From Candidatus Bathyarchaeota archaeon (lineage in GTDB: Archaea > Thermoproteota > Bathyarchaeia > Bathyarchaeales > Bathycorpusculaceae): a stretch of DNA of 64,000 nt. The notes beneath the pieces are model-generated. The model was not told the DNA's origin and did no database searches. It saw only the letters and a program-made list of their open reading frames with translations. Below are positions 1 through 9,058 of the stretch, piece after piece. How positions within the stretch are numbered: position 1 is the stretch's first letter; every line of letters starts with the position of its first letter. Where the stretch lies: contig JAOZHT010000004.1 in the NCBI GenBank assembly GCA_026014735.1, forward strand, positions 219,321-283,320. Direction: 5' to 3'. Made by a program: the position numbers and the translations under genes.

Positions 1-867
1 TAACTATCAACGGCGGCTACCCAACAATCCAGAATTGCACCGTCCACAACCGAGTCATCGTTAAAGGCGGCTCTCCCACTTTTATCGGCAACGTGATTGA
101 GGACGGAATCCACGCCGACGCCAAAGAAGGACCAGTAACCATCACAGACAATACGATATTTTCCAAGAGCAGCGTTCCTAACATTTACCTGCAGGGAATC
201 CACGCGGATGTTTCAGGCAATGAGATAGTCGGCAACTTCTCAGATGGCATCTACATTTATCTGGGGGTTAGCTCTGCCTCAATCAAACAAAACCTAATCT
301 ACAATTGCCAAAATGGAATATACCTGTTTACGGGTGTTGAACAGCAGTCAGAAATTATCGGAAACGCAATTTTCAACAATTCGGTGGGCATAACAAACGG
401 CGATGGAGAACCCCTTATCAAAAATAATACAGTTACACAAAACGTTATAGGAATCGAATGTTACCGATGCATAGCGCAATATAACAACATCTACAACAAC
501 AGCAAGTACAATTTTGAGAACCCGCATCTCATACATAGACGCACTAAATAATTGGTGGGGCACAAGCTACACAAGTGAGATAGGTCAAACGCTGTATCAC
601 GATGACCGCTACCAAGGGGGAATTAATTTTGTGCCTTACCTAAATGCACCCAACCCGGAGACACCCGCCCTACCTACAGAATTCCATTCCCTTTCCACCC
701 CAACTTCCCCGCCTACCCCAACCCCCATGCCCAGCCAAACACAAACCGTCCCAGAGGGCTTTTTGGGGTTAGGTTGGTTGCAGGTTGCGGTGTTGGCGGC
801 GACGGCGGCTTCTGTGGGCTTGGCTGTTGGGGTTTTTGTGCTGCGTCGAAGAGCAAAACCCGCGTGA
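1..867 (+). pseudogene. Right-handed beta-helix surface protein, cut by window edge and frameshifted
   Basis: The reading frame is already open at base 3, so the gene begins outside the window. Frame one (to the TAA at 549-551) has short repeated motifs such as GNEIVGNFSDGIYIY and NNIYNNSKYNF, typical of parallel beta-helix (NosD-like) proteins. The ending expected for this family (NNWWGT, then GGINFVPYLN) appears only in another frame, from about 514 to 867, so a single-base frameshift lies around 495-520. The second part continues with a Pro/Thr-rich linker, one membrane helix (residues LGWLQVAVLAATAA onward) and an RRR cytoplasmic tail, so the intact protein was a membrane-anchored exported protein. 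The shift could be a real mutation or an assembly error. Substrate is unknown. Confidence 0.75.
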
Positions 868-1184
868 TAGGTGAGGTGCTTTTGGGGTAAGCAGAGTGGA
901 ATTCACAAAACAAGCCGCCTCAGCCCCGCCCACCTTTCCAGGCGGCATAGCGGAAAACGTGTCCATTTGAATTTATGCGGAAACTATGGGCAGTATAAAT
1001 AGAGGGGGGATAGACGGGCAGGAGCAAACGTGTCTGATCTATCTGTTTACCAGTACAGGAAATATGGCTGCTCTGCTTGCATACCGCTGCATCAGTTAGC
1101 TAACAGTTGCATTCGGAAGCTTGGTTTGGGTGCGAGAAGTTTATTTTTTGCCCCTGCATATAGGAGCGGTGAGAGGGAAACATA
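868..1184. other. Intergenic stretch with one promoter-like element
   Basis: No convincing gene is visible on either strand. The only structured feature is the TATA/G-rich element at 994-1030. If it acts as a promoter, transcription would start near 1020-1025 and give the next gene (1185) a leader of about 160 bases. I see no strong hairpin or riboswitch fold in that leader by eye. Confidence 0.5.
994..1030 (+). repeat. Intergenic TATA/G-rich repeat element, copy A
   Basis: The element begins TATAAATAGAGGGGGGATAG and ends with GGCAGGAGCAAACG. Bases 994-1016 are identical over 23 positions to 19709-19731. The TATA box is followed by a G-run at a fixed place, then a GGAGCAA tail near the expected transcription start. 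This is the only strong copy placed upstream of a same-strand gene (1185). Confidence 0.6.
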
Positions 1185-1655
1185 TTGAAACTCAGCACCA
1201 AACTCGTCTGCATATGCATAATCTGCACGGTCCTAGCCGTGTCATCTGCGGCTGCCCTGGCTGCTCCAACCGCAAGCTTGAGCTGGTACAAGAACAACGG
1301 CTACGGCATGGGAAACGACATTGGCGGTCAGTGGACCCTAACCGCAGAAGTCTCCTCCGACGTTGAACGCGTCGAATTCTACCTCGACGACGAGCTCCAG
1401 CAGAACATCACCGCCTCCCCCTACAAGTGGAGCTTTAACACCGCAGACTTCAGCCTCGGAGAACACACCGTAAAAGCCGTCGCATACAATGCCCAGGGGC
1501 AAACCTTTGTGGCGCAGGCAGACCGCAACTTCGTCGAGTTCTCGCTGGGTTCTATCTGGGTGATAATCGCTGTGGTTATTGTGGCTGTGGCGGTTTCGCT
1601 TGTGGCACTGCTGATGTGGGTTAATAAAAAGGAAGCTAAAAAAGGGAAAAACTAG
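1185..1655 (+). CDS. Small secreted membrane-anchored protein with an Ig-like domain
   Basis: This 156-residue protein has an N-terminal signal sequence (hydrophobic residues about 8-26, ending AAALAAP), a beta-rich middle and a C-terminal membrane helix (about 123-147) followed by a KKEAKKGKN cytoplasmic tail. The middle (WTLTAEVSSDVERVEFYLDD, then SLGEHTVKAVAYNAQG) has the pattern of Ig-like beta-sandwich domains found in exported archaeal and bacterial proteins. The start is a TTG at 1185 after a GGTGAGAGG purine stretch. It ends four bases into the 3' end of the convergent pgk gene. The ligand is not recognisable; a role at the cell surface is inferred from topology. Confidence 0.75.
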   Translation: MKLSTKLVCICIICTVLAVSSAAALAAPTASLSWYKNNGYGMGNDIGGQWTLTAEVSSDVERVEFYLDDELQQNITASPYKWSFNTADFSLGEHTVKAVAYNAQGQTFVAQADRNFVEFSLGSIWVIIAVVIVAVAVSLVALLMWVNKKEAKKGKN

Positions 1656-2884
1656 ATTTTCTTGCTCTGAGATGCATTCTCCAGCGCCACCACACCCGGC
1701 AGCTTCTTACCCATCAAAAACTCGATGAGTGCGCCGCCTGCGGTGCTGATGTAGCCGAGTTTGCCGCCCAATCCATACTCCTGGATGGCTGCGATGGTGT
1801 TTCCGCCGCCTGCCAAGCTGAAGGCTTTGCTTTCTGCGATGGCCTGGAACACGGTTTGGGTGCCGTAGCAGAACTGGGGATCCTCGTAGACGCCCATGGG
1901 GCCGCTGACCACGATGGATTTGGCCTGCGAGATGATTTGGGCGTAGGCTGCGGCGGTTTGGTGTCCGATGTCAAATATCTGGTAATCCGTGGGGAAAGTG
2001 GATAAATCGATTTCTTTGCGGCTACCACCAAAGTTCAATGCAAGATCAGTTGGCACCACGATTTTTGTGGGGTACTGCGCCATCAACTCTTTGATGCCGT
2101 CCACATACTGCAGCAGCTCTTTTTTGGCGAGAAACTCCATAGCGGGCTTGCCCAGCGGAACCCCCTTAGCCGTCAGAAACAACTGCGAGGTGACGCCGCC
2201 CACCAAAATGTAGTCCGCTATGCCTTTGCCCAGCACGTACTTGCTGATTTCGAGGCTGTCGTCGGCTTTGGCGCCGCCCATCACGTAGACGCAAGGATGC
2301 TCAGGGGACTCCACGATCTTGCTAAGCGAAGTCAACTCACGCTGCATGATGCGCCCCGCCGCTGAGGGCAAAACCGCAGTGAAACCCACCATTGAGACGT
2401 GGCCGCGATGAGCTGCTGAGAAGGCATCGGAGACAAACAGGTCCGCCAACGGAGCCAGATTCTGCACCAAGGCGGTTTGGGATTGCACCTCGGGGCTTCC
2501 GCTTTTGGTTTCCCCGTCCCAGCCCCGCACGTTCTCCAACACCAAGATTTCGCCGCTTTGCAGGGCTTTGATGGCTGCTTTGGCTTTGTCGCCGAAGAGG
2601 TCATCGACGTACTTCACGGGGCACTGGAGGATGCCTTGGAGCACTTCAGTGTGGCTTTCAAGGCTGGTGTAGTCGGCGTCGCCTTTGCGGCCCTGATGCG
2701 CAATCACCACTACCTTGGCGCCGCGTTGGGCGAGTTCAGCAAGGGTGGTTTCTGCGTGGGCGCGGATTCGCACGTCAGAGGCGACTTTTTTGGTTTGGGG
2801 ATCAATTTCTGAGTTGAAGTCTACACGGACAAGAACAGTCTTGTTTTTTACGTCAAAATCGTCGAGGGTTTTGTATTTGGGCAT
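1652..2884 (-). CDS. pgk: Phosphoglycerate kinase
   Basis: Catalyses the reversible transfer of phosphate between 1,3-bisphosphoglycerate and ADP in glycolysis and gluconeogenesis, in the cytoplasm. Family motifs are in order: RVDFN at residues 20-24, the basic loop HQGRKGD at 63-69, LENVRGWDGE near 117-125, DAFSAAHRGH at 153-162 and the glycine-rich nucleotide loop AGGGNT near 360. Length (410) matches archaeal enzymes. ATG at 2884 is preferred; an in-frame GTG at 2893 would only add three residues. It lies 63 bases downstream of the gap gene on the same strand, so the two consecutive glycolytic enzymes probably form an operon. Confidence 0.97.
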   Translation of the reverse strand: MPKYKTLDDFDVKNKTVLVRVDFNSEIDPQTKKVASDVRIRAHAETTLAELAQRGAKVVVIAHQGRKGDADYTSLESHTEVLQGILQCPVKYVDDLFGDKAKAAIKALQSGEILVLENVRGWDGETKSGSPEVQSQTALVQNLAPLADLFVSDAFSAAHRGHVSMVGFTAVLPSAAGRIMQRELTSLSKIVESPEHPCVYVMGGAKADDSLEISKYVLGKGIADYILVGGVTSQLFLTAKGVPLGKPAMEFLAKKELLQYVDGIKELMAQYPTKIVVPTDLALNFGGSRKEIDLSTFPTDYQIFDIGHQTAAAYAQIISQAKSIVVSGPMGVYEDPQFCYGTQTVFQAIAESKAFSLAGGGNTIAAIQEYGLGGKLGYISTAGGALIEFLMGKKLPGVVALENASQSKKI

Positions 2885-2947
2885 GCCTATCACTCATGTT
2901 AGCGCTATAGACAAAAAGGAAAAGAAAGAAAATTTAAAGCTTGCCGC

Positions 2948-3970
2948 TTAGGCTAAGCCTGCTTTTTTGCCGACGAGCTCGATGAAGTCAACCATGCGGT
3001 TGCTAAAGCCCCACTCGTTATCATACCACGAGAAGACCTTCACAAAGTTGCTTTTCTCGCCCAGAACCATCGTTAACTCGGCGTCAAAGACGCTGCTGTA
3101 GGTGCTGTGCAAAACGTCACTTGACACGATGGGGTCCTCGGTGTATTGGAGGATACCTTTGAGTTCACCCTCGGCGGCGCTCTTCATGGCAGCGTTGATT
3201 TCGGCTTTAGTGACTTCCTTGCCTAAAACCGCGGTTAAATCCACGATGGATACGTCGGGTGTTGGCACACGCAAAGAGATGCCGTTCATTTTACCACTGC
3301 AATCAGGCAGCACTTCCCCGATGGCTTTAGCTGCGCCGGTGCTGGTGGGGATGATGTTGATGGCTGCGGAACGCGCGCGGCGGAGGTCCTTGTGGACGGT
3401 GTCGAGGATGCGCTGGTCGTTGGTGTAGCTGTGGCAGGTGGTCATGAAGGCTTTCTCTAAGCCGAAGCTGTCTGCGAGGACTTTGCTGATTGGGGCAAGC
3501 GCGTTGGTGGTGCAGCTTGCGTTGGAGAGGATGTTGTCTGTTTCGGGGTTGTAGGTTTCGTCGTTTACGCCCAAAACGATGGTTCTGTCAGGGTCCTTGG
3601 CGGGCGCAGAGATGAGCACTTTTTTTGCTCCTGCTGCCAGGTGCTTGGAGGCGCCTTCGCGGTTAGTGAATAAGCCCGTGCTTTCAACGGCAAGGTAGAC
3701 GCCAAGCTGCTTCCAGGGCAAATTGGCGGGGTCACGTTCCTGGATGCATTTGAGGACTTTACCGTTGACGACGAGGTCGTTTCCCTTTGCCTCGACGGTG
3801 CCGGGAAAGCGTCCATGCACGGAGTCATATTTTAGCAGGGTCGCATTGGTTTTTGCGTCTGCTAAATCGTTTACTGCAACAAAATCGATGTTAGCGTTTT
3901 TTTCGATGGCTGCTCGGTAGATGAGTCTGCCGATTCTTCCAAAACCGTTGATTCCAACTTTTATCGCCAT
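2948..3970 (-). CDS. gap: Glyceraldehyde-3-phosphate dehydrogenase, class I (bacterial type)
   Basis: Oxidises glyceraldehyde-3-phosphate to 1,3-bisphosphoglycerate with NAD(P). The N-terminal Rossmann motif is NGFGRIGR, the active site is SNASCTTN with the catalytic Cys at residue 153 and the partner His at 180 (CHSYT), and the end carries [11 protein letters not shown]. All of these are signatures of the class I enzyme of bacteria and eukaryotes; most archaea carry a class II enzyme with a different N-terminus. The start is the ATG at 3970, eight bases after an AGGTGA site; the upstream GTG at 3982 lies over that site. The pgk gene follows on the same strand. Bacterial origin by transfer is an inference from family type. 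Confidence 0.96.
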   Translation of the reverse strand: MAIKVGINGFGRIGRLIYRAAIEKNANIDFVAVNDLADAKTNATLLKYDSVHGRFPGTVEAKGNDLVVNGKVLKCIQERDPANLPWKQLGVYLAVESTGLFTNREGASKHLAAGAKKVLISAPAKDPDRTIVLGVNDETYNPETDNILSNASCTTNALAPISKVLADSFGLEKAFMTTCHSYTNDQRILDTVHKDLRRARSAAINIIPTSTGAAKAIGEVLPDCSGKMNGISLRVPTPDVSIVDLTAVLGKEVTKAEINAAMKSAAEGELKGILQYTEDPIVSSDVLHSTYSSVFDAELTMVLGEKSNFVKVFSWYDNEWGFSNRMVDFIELVGKKAGLA

Positions 3971-4093
3971 AAACTGTTTCACCTATAAGTATGCTTGTAA
4001 AATCGAATCTAAGTTTATTAATTTTTTGACAACCACAAAATCAGGCGCAACTAACCAAGCGCCAAGCAACATCGGGGAGGCGCCGGGAGGGTT

Positions 4094-4846
4094 CTATGTG
4101 GTCTCTGAGGAAGCCCACAGGAACTGGAAGTACTCCCGCGCAAACCCCACCAATCCCACGTGGTTGCTCCAAATCACAAGGCTCGGTTTATCCTCGCCGA
4201 GGAACAGCATGGCTTCTTTGCCGTCTGAGATGACGCCGCCGCCGAACATGTGGTCACGAATCCGCAGCTCCCCCAGCCCACTGAATTTCTTAAGAAACTG
4301 CCAATCCTCTTTTTTACCCGCCGCCATCAACTTCACCGTAACCGACTTCTTCAAACCACCCCCCAGCATCGGCTCAGCCAACGCAATCACGGGCTTAGCA
4401 AACTCGGGTGCAGCAATGACGATTTCCACAGATGCCTTCTTGAGTACCTCCTCAAGCTTAGTTAGCACCGCCTGTTGCCCCCGCAGAATCAGCATGTCAG
4501 GGCGCTCAACGAGTTCACGTTTCTCGTAGAGGGGCTGCAGGCTCTCTGCAACGGTGTTTTCCCACTGGGCGTATTTGTCTTCAAGGCGGATTTTGGTGGA
4601 GCGGGCAGCTTCCAGCGGCGGCACGGGATGGTATTTGAAGGGGCGGCTTTCGCTGCTTTTTATCCAGTCTTTCTCTTTTAAGCTGTTGAGGACCTCATAC
4701 ATTTTGCTGTAGGGCACGTTGGCTTGCTGGCTGACTTCCATAGCCGTCATCTGTCCACCCTCCAGCAGGGCAAGGTAGGTGTCTATTTCGTAGGCGTTTA
4801 AACCCATTTCTCGTAGCGCAACTCGGGTCTGCTCGTTTACAGCCAT
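4094..4846 (-). CDS. TrmB-family transcription regulator
   Basis: A 250-residue protein with an N-terminal winged helix of the TrmB type (MGLNAYEIDTYLALLEGG, then SQQANVPYSKMYEVLNSLKE, residues about 13-60), a linking helix, and a C-terminal domain (from about residue 115, ILRGQQAVLTKLEEVL) of the PLD-like effector type found in TrmB-like proteins. TrmB proteins regulate sugar transport and glycolysis in several archaea. Its position upstream of gap-pgk makes glycolytic control plausible but unproven. ATG at 4846 is chosen because GAGGGG precedes it by six bases; the GTG at 4864 has no such site. It is a paralogue of the regulator at 14711-15487 but lacks that protein's cysteines. Confidence 0.85.
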   Translation of the reverse strand: MAVNEQTRVALREMGLNAYEIDTYLALLEGGQMTAMEVSQQANVPYSKMYEVLNSLKEKDWIKSSESRPFKYHPVPPLEAARSTKIRLEDKYAQWENTVAESLQPLYEKRELVERPDMLILRGQQAVLTKLEEVLKKASVEIVIAAPEFAKPVIALAEPMLGGGLKKSVTVKLMAAGKKEDWQFLKKFSGLGELRIRDHMFGGGVISDGKEAMLFLGEDKPSLVIWSNHVGLVGFAREYFQFLWASSETT

Positions 4847-4952
4847 GCTTTTCCCCTCAATCACCTTAGGAAACGTTTGGAAACATTATTATCGTTACTC
4901 TGCTCTTAAGCACTTCGAAAATAACGCTTACCTGACAGAAGGCAAATTGTGC

Positions 4953-6443
4953 ATGAAAGATATTAAACCGACAAAAAGCATCTGCCCCGAATGCCTAAAG
5001 CCGATTGACGCAGTCATCTTCGAAAACGACGGCAAAGTCTTCATCAAAAAAGACTGCGCAGAGCATGGGCACTTCGAGGAACTCTACTGGTCCGACTACG
5101 ACCAATATGTCCGCGCTGAAAGCTTCCGCAGCGAAGGCACAGGCGTGGAGAACCCCCGAACCGAAAAGAGTCGGGGTTGCCCCTATGACTGCGGAATATG
5201 CCCCGAACATCACTCCCACACGGCGTTGGCCATAATCGACATCACTAACCGCTGCAACCTCAAATGCCCAGTCTGCTTCGCCAACGCCAACTACGCTGGC
5301 TACGTCTATGAACCCACGATGGAGCAGGTTGTGGGTATGCTGGAGAATCTGCGGGCAACCAAACCGGTGCCGGCGCAGGCGCTTCAGTTCAGCGGCGGAG
5401 AACCCACTATCCGCAAGGAACTCCCCGCGATGGTGCACAAAGCCAAGGAACTCGGCTTCAACCATGTTGAAGTCAACACCAACGGGCTCCGCATCAGCCA
5501 AGACGTCGAGTACTGCAAGGAACTCAAAGAAGCAGGAGTCAGCACCATTTATCTGCAGTTCGACGGCTTAACACCAGACGTCTACAAGTATATCCGCGGC
5601 GTGGACTTGCTGGATATAAAAATGAAGGCTGTTGAGAATCTGCGTGCAGCTGGCTGGAACAGCGCCGTCCTCGTCGTAACCTTAGTTAAAGGTGTTAACG
5701 ACGGCCAACTCGGCGACATCATCAATTTCGCCGCTAAAAACAGCGATGTTATCCGATGCATAAACGTGCAGCCTGTCTCACTCTGCGGGCGCCTACCGCC
5801 AGATGAGCGAGAAAAAATGCGCATAACCATCCCTGACTTCATGAAGAAAGTCGAGGAACAAACCGGCGGCGTAATCAAAGTCGGCGACTTCTACCCTGTT
5901 CCCGTGGTGGTTCCGGTTTCTAAAGCCGTTGGAGCCATCAAAGATAAACGCTACGTCGAATTCACCGCGCATCCCCACTGCGGCATGGCAACCTTCGTGT
6001 TCATCGAAAACGGCAAAATCACGCCCATCACCCACTACGGCAACATCGATAAATTCGTAGGCACCCTCAAAGGCGTCTACGAGGACGCAGCCAAAGGCAA
6101 CAAGAGCAAAGCCAAAATCCGCCTCGCAGGCTCCGCACGCCACATCAGCTTTGGATTCCTACGCAAATACGTCCTCAAAGTGCTTCTGGAAGGCGACTAC
6201 AAATCGCTAGGTGACTTTGCCCGCAACGCCGTGCTTATTTCCTCGATGCACTTCATGGACCCCTACAACTTTGACCTCGAACGCGTGTCACGCTGCGTTA
6301 TCCACTATGCTGTGCCAGATGGACGCATCATACCTTTCTGCACCATGAACTCGATACATAGGGCTGAAGTGGAGAAGAAACTTGGCGTACCCATCAAAGA
6401 GTGGCAAAACAAACATAAGGTTGAAATAAGCCAGACTATCTAG
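4953..6443 (+). CDS. tes: Radical SAM enzyme, tetraether lipid synthase (Tes, MJ0619) family
   Basis: The 496-residue protein has an N-terminal zinc/rubredoxin-like site (CPECLKPI, then CAEHGHFEELYW), the diagnostic auxiliary-cluster motif CPYDCGICPEHHSHT and the radical SAM motif CNLKCPVC directly after it (about residues 70-110). This order is that of the MJ0619/MA_1486 family, shown to join two archaeol lipid tails into membrane-spanning tetraethers. SAM and iron-sulfur ligands later include GGEPT and the C-terminal CTMNSIHRAE segment. ATG at 4953 gives the expected N-terminus; the frame is open upstream to 4845 but has no family similarity there. It diverges from the TrmB gene. Related family members could methylate other substrates, so the reaction is assigned by family. 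Confidence 0.85.
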   Translation: MKDIKPTKSICPECLKPIDAVIFENDGKVFIKKDCAEHGHFEELYWSDYDQYVRAESFRSEGTGVENPRTEKSRGCPYDCGICPEHHSHTALAIIDITNRCNLKCPVCFANANYAGYVYEPTMEQVVGMLENLRATKPVPAQALQFSGGEPTIRKELPAMVHKAKELGFNHVEVNTNGLRISQDVEYCKELKEAGVSTIYLQFDGLTPDVYKYIRGVDLLDIKMKAVENLRAAGWNSAVLVVTLVKGVNDGQLGDIINFAAKNSDVIRCINVQPVSLCGRLPPDEREKMRITIPDFMKKVEEQTGGVIKVGDFYPVPVVVPVSKAVGAIKDKRYVEFTAHPHCGMATFVFIENGKITPITHYGNIDKFVGTLKGVYEDAAKGNKSKAKIRLAGSARHISFGFLRKYVLKVLLEGDYKSLGDFARNAVLISSMHFMDPYNFDLERVSRCVIHYAVPDGRIIPFCTMNSIHRAEVEKKLGVPIKEWQNKHKVEISQTI

Positions 6444-6478
6444 AAGGGCAGAATTAAAGAAACGGCAAGGTGAAATCA

Positions 6479-6805
6479 ATGGGTGGAAAAAAGAAGCTTG
6501 GCATAAAGCAGATGGAAAAGCAGCAGGAAGACAAAGCCACAGCTGACAAAGAAGCAAAGAAAAAAGAGAAGGCAGGACCGCCTCAGAAGAAAACAACCGT
6601 CAGCATCATGGCTCCAGACGTGAAGGACGGCAAAGTCGTCGCTGAAGTCAAAAAGATGAACGTGCTGACGCCATACGCGGTTGCAACACGCTACGGCATA
6701 CGCATCAGCGCAGCTAAAGACTTCCTCGAGCAGCTTGAAGGCATGGGCGCCATACAGCTTGTATCAGGCAGTCATACCCTGAAAATCTACAAGCCAGCAG
6801 CATAG
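6479..6805 (+). CDS. rps25e: Small-subunit ribosomal protein eS25
   Basis: The protein has a lysine-rich, glutamine-rich tail (residues 1-40) followed by the winged-helix core of eS25: KMNVLTPYAVATRYGIRISA, then DFLEQLEGMGAIQLVSGSH. eS25 sits in the small ribosomal subunit and is found in eukaryotes and TACK archaea, which supports the lineage guess. The start is ATG at 6479, preceded by AAGGTGA at the proper distance; the GTG at 6470 lies inside that site. Length (108 residues) fits the family. It follows the tetraether synthase gene by 35 bases and may be cotranscribed. Confidence 0.93.
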   Translation: MGGKKKLGIKQMEKQQEDKATADKEAKKKEKAGPPQKKTTVSIMAPDVKDGKVVAEVKKMNVLTPYAVATRYGIRISAAKDFLEQLEGMGAIQLVSGSHTLKIYKPAA

Positions 6806-6850
6806 CTGCATCCCAACTTTATTCAATCATTTCTTTTGGAGTAAACAAAA

Positions 6851-7330
6851 TTGAGTTTCCCCGATAAAGTGTACACGCAAAAAGAGCTTAAAGCAGCCAA
6901 AGCTATGGTTGACAAGGGCTACAAGCACACACTCACAGTTGAGGGCGAAGCAGAATTCTCAAAGAAAGTCCAGCAGGCACTTGAGCACATTAAAACCGCA
7001 GGCTACTATCCTTACCTGCAAACCTACATCCGAGTTATACGCGAAATCGACGGCATGACCCAGCTGCGGCAAACAGAAGTCGCGATTTGGGCAAACAAAT
7101 ACGCCGTTGAAAACCCCGTGGACGCCGCAAGCCTGTTCATACAGAAAGCCTTCAGCATGTCCGAGTATTTGGAGGGCAAACTCTACTATGGCGGCGCCGC
7201 CGAGAAACGCTCCATCCAAAAACGCATCGATTTTTTAGAGGCGCTTGAAAAGAAAAGTCAAGATGCCTCAGTTAAAGAGGAATGCACGCGGCTGCTTGGG
7301 CAGTGGCGTGAGGGGCACCTGAATTTCTAA
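6851..7330 (+). CDS. Conserved-looking alpha-helical protein of unknown function
   Basis: I do not recognise this 159-residue protein. It is predicted soluble and mostly helical, with an even mix of charged residues, no signal sequence and no clear metal or nucleotide motif. The TTG start at 6851 is preceded by GGAGT nine bases upstream, and codon use resembles the neighbours, so the gene is likely real. It follows eS25 by 45 bases on the same strand, which could place it in a translation-related transcript, but nothing in the sequence proves that. It overlaps the convergent gene 7327-7722 by four bases. Confidence 0.7.
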   Translation: MSFPDKVYTQKELKAAKAMVDKGYKHTLTVEGEAEFSKKVQQALEHIKTAGYYPYLQTYIRVIREIDGMTQLRQTEVAIWANKYAVENPVDAASLFIQKAFSMSEYLEGKLYYGGAAEKRSIQKRIDFLEALEKKSQDASVKEECTRLLGQWREGHLNF

Positions 7331-7722
7331 GCATTCAGCAACTGCACTTTTATGGTTGAGCCGCTTTTAACCTGCTTAAACAGGTCTAGGTTGCTGGTTA
7401 CTTTTCCAAGAATCGACACTGGACTGTAGGGCTGTGATTTGCCGTAGAAGACACAGATGGCGCTGCCCATGGGCCAAAACGCGATGGTGCCTGCTTCCAC
7501 GTTTGCTTTAGCTTTTTCTTCACCCATCTTAAGCGGGGTTTCAAAGTAGATTTCTTCCTTGTAGAATGCAACCCTGCCCTCTATAGGTAACTTGCGTACG
7601 ATTGTGTCTATGGTGCGGGGCGCTAGGAACCTGACGAGTTCGCCTTCTGCTTCTCCTAACCCTTCGAGGATGAACTTGATTTTTATGCGAGAGACGTCTT
7701 CATCGTTACTCAAATGTGGCAT
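7327..7722 (-). CDS. Cyclophilin-like fold protein
   Basis: A 131-residue beta-rich protein resembling the small cyclophilin-like family (PF04126, TM1367 type): IKFILEGLGEAEGELVRFLA, TIDTIVRKLPIEGRVAFYKEE, a segment FETPLKMGEEKAKANVEAG, then GTIAFWPMGSAICVFYGKS. These proteins share the cyclophilin barrel but not the usual prolyl isomerase active-site residues, and their function is unknown. Start is unclear: ATG at 7722 has AGGAG too close (one base), while a TTG at 7713 (giving MSNDEDVSRIKIKF) would have it at a better distance. Convergent with the preceding gene. Confidence 0.75.
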   Translation of the reverse strand: MPHLSNDEDVSRIKIKFILEGLGEAEGELVRFLAPRTIDTIVRKLPIEGRVAFYKEEIYFETPLKMGEEKAKANVEAGTIAFWPMGSAICVFYGKSQPYSPVSILGKVTSNLDLFKQVKSGSTIKVQLLNA

Positions 7723-7818
7723 TCTCCTTTGAAAATAACCCATAAACCAATGCGGATTATAGAGTATAGTAGTGAAAGTATCATTTAACTCTTACAGTAG
7801 CCGATTCAAGCAGCCAGC

Positions 7819-8922
7819 TTAGAGTAGACTCAGGACGGTTTCTCCGATGAAACTTATCTCTTCAGCAGTCACGGCGGGGTGGATGGGCAGAGAGAACACC
7901 TGCTTTGAGGCGCAATCCGTCTGGGGCAAGGTGGGTCCCGGATAGTTGGTTTTGTAAAACGGCATCAGATGCACCGGATTCACATAGTAGGCTTCGGCGC
8001 CGATGCCTTTAGCTTTAAGGTCAGATAGCAGCTTGTTGCGTTCCTCCTCAGAGGCATCCTTTAGCCGCGCCGTGTAGAGGTACCAGCTGTGCAGTCTATC
8101 CTCGGATTCAGTGGGCAAAACCAGCCTGCTGCTCTTCGCAAGGATTTTGGTAAGCTGCCGGGCGTTCTCGCGGCGTTTAGCGATGAACTGGGCGATTTTA
8201 TGCATCTGCACGTTGCCGATGGCGGCTTGCAACTCGGACATGCGGTAGTTAGTGCCCAAGATAAGCGAGGCGTACTTGGCTTTTTCGCCGTGGGTGCGGA
8301 TCATACGGAGGGTTTCGTCGATTTCGTCGCTGTTGGTGGTGACGACTCCGCCCTCGCCAGTCATCATGTTTTTGCTGGCATAGAGGCTCCAGCATGCCGC
8401 ATCCGAATATGCGCCTGCGGGTTTACCCATGTAGGTTGTGCCATGCGCCTGCGCGGCATCTTCCACAATGGCTAATCCATGTTTTTGGGCGATTTCACGC
8501 AGCGGCTCCATATCCGCGGAGTAACCGTAGAGGTCCACGGGCAAGATAGCCTTGGTTTTCTCTGTGACTGCCTTCTCCACTGCCTCCGGCGAGAGCGTGT
8601 AGGTTTGGGGGTCAATATCAGCAAACACGGGGCGGCCGCCTGCGAGCACAACGGATTCGGCGGTGGCGACAAAGGTGAAGCTGGGCACGATGACTTCGTC
8701 GTCGCGTTTAACGCCCACAGCCATCACGGCGGCGTGCAGAGCAGCGGTGCCGGTGTTAACTGCAACGGCGTGCTTTGCGCCTGTGAATTCTGCAAAGCTC
8801 TTCTCGAATGCAGTCACCTGGGGACCTGCGCCGAGTGCGTTAGTCAGGGGTCCTTTACGCATAACTTCTAGGACAGCTTGAACTTCTGCTTCGTCGGTTG
8901 ATGGCTTGTTGATGGGTATCAC
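7819..8922 (-). CDS. DegT/DnrJ/EryC1/StrS-family PLP aminotransferase
   Basis: Sugar aminotransferases of this family add an amino group to a 3- or 4-keto nucleotide sugar, for cell-surface glycans or antibiotics. Features include INKPSTDEAEV at the start, NTGTAALHAA (PLP phosphate binding), the EDAAQAHG aspartate motif, and SLYASKNMMTGEGG with the PLP-binding lysine. The family-specific GTNYRMSELQAAIG follows. Length of 367 is standard. The GTG at 8922 follows AGTGAGG at a good distance and gives the usual N-terminus; the ATG at 8946 adds eight residues. No sugar-pathway genes lie beside it here, although surface-glycan genes occur at 55-58 kb. Confidence 0.9.
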   Translation of the reverse strand: MIPINKPSTDEAEVQAVLEVMRKGPLTNALGAGPQVTAFEKSFAEFTGAKHAVAVNTGTAALHAAVMAVGVKRDDEVIVPSFTFVATAESVVLAGGRPVFADIDPQTYTLSPEAVEKAVTEKTKAILPVDLYGYSADMEPLREIAQKHGLAIVEDAAQAHGTTYMGKPAGAYSDAACWSLYASKNMMTGEGGVVTTNSDEIDETLRMIRTHGEKAKYASLILGTNYRMSELQAAIGNVQMHKIAQFIAKRRENARQLTKILAKSSRLVLPTESEDRLHSWYLYTARLKDASEEERNKLLSDLKAKGIGAEAYYVNPVHLMPFYKTNYPGPTLPQTDCASKQVFSLPIHPAVTAEEISFIGETVLSLL

Positions 8923-9058
8923 TTTATGTGCCTCACTTTGTAGCATTACGTGGCGCTGCTATATTTCACTTATCTCGCTGCCAGCAGATTCGTGGTTGCC
9001 AGGCTACAGTCACATAGGCTAATCTGGGCGTTGCCTCAACTTGGCATGGGGAAGAAAT

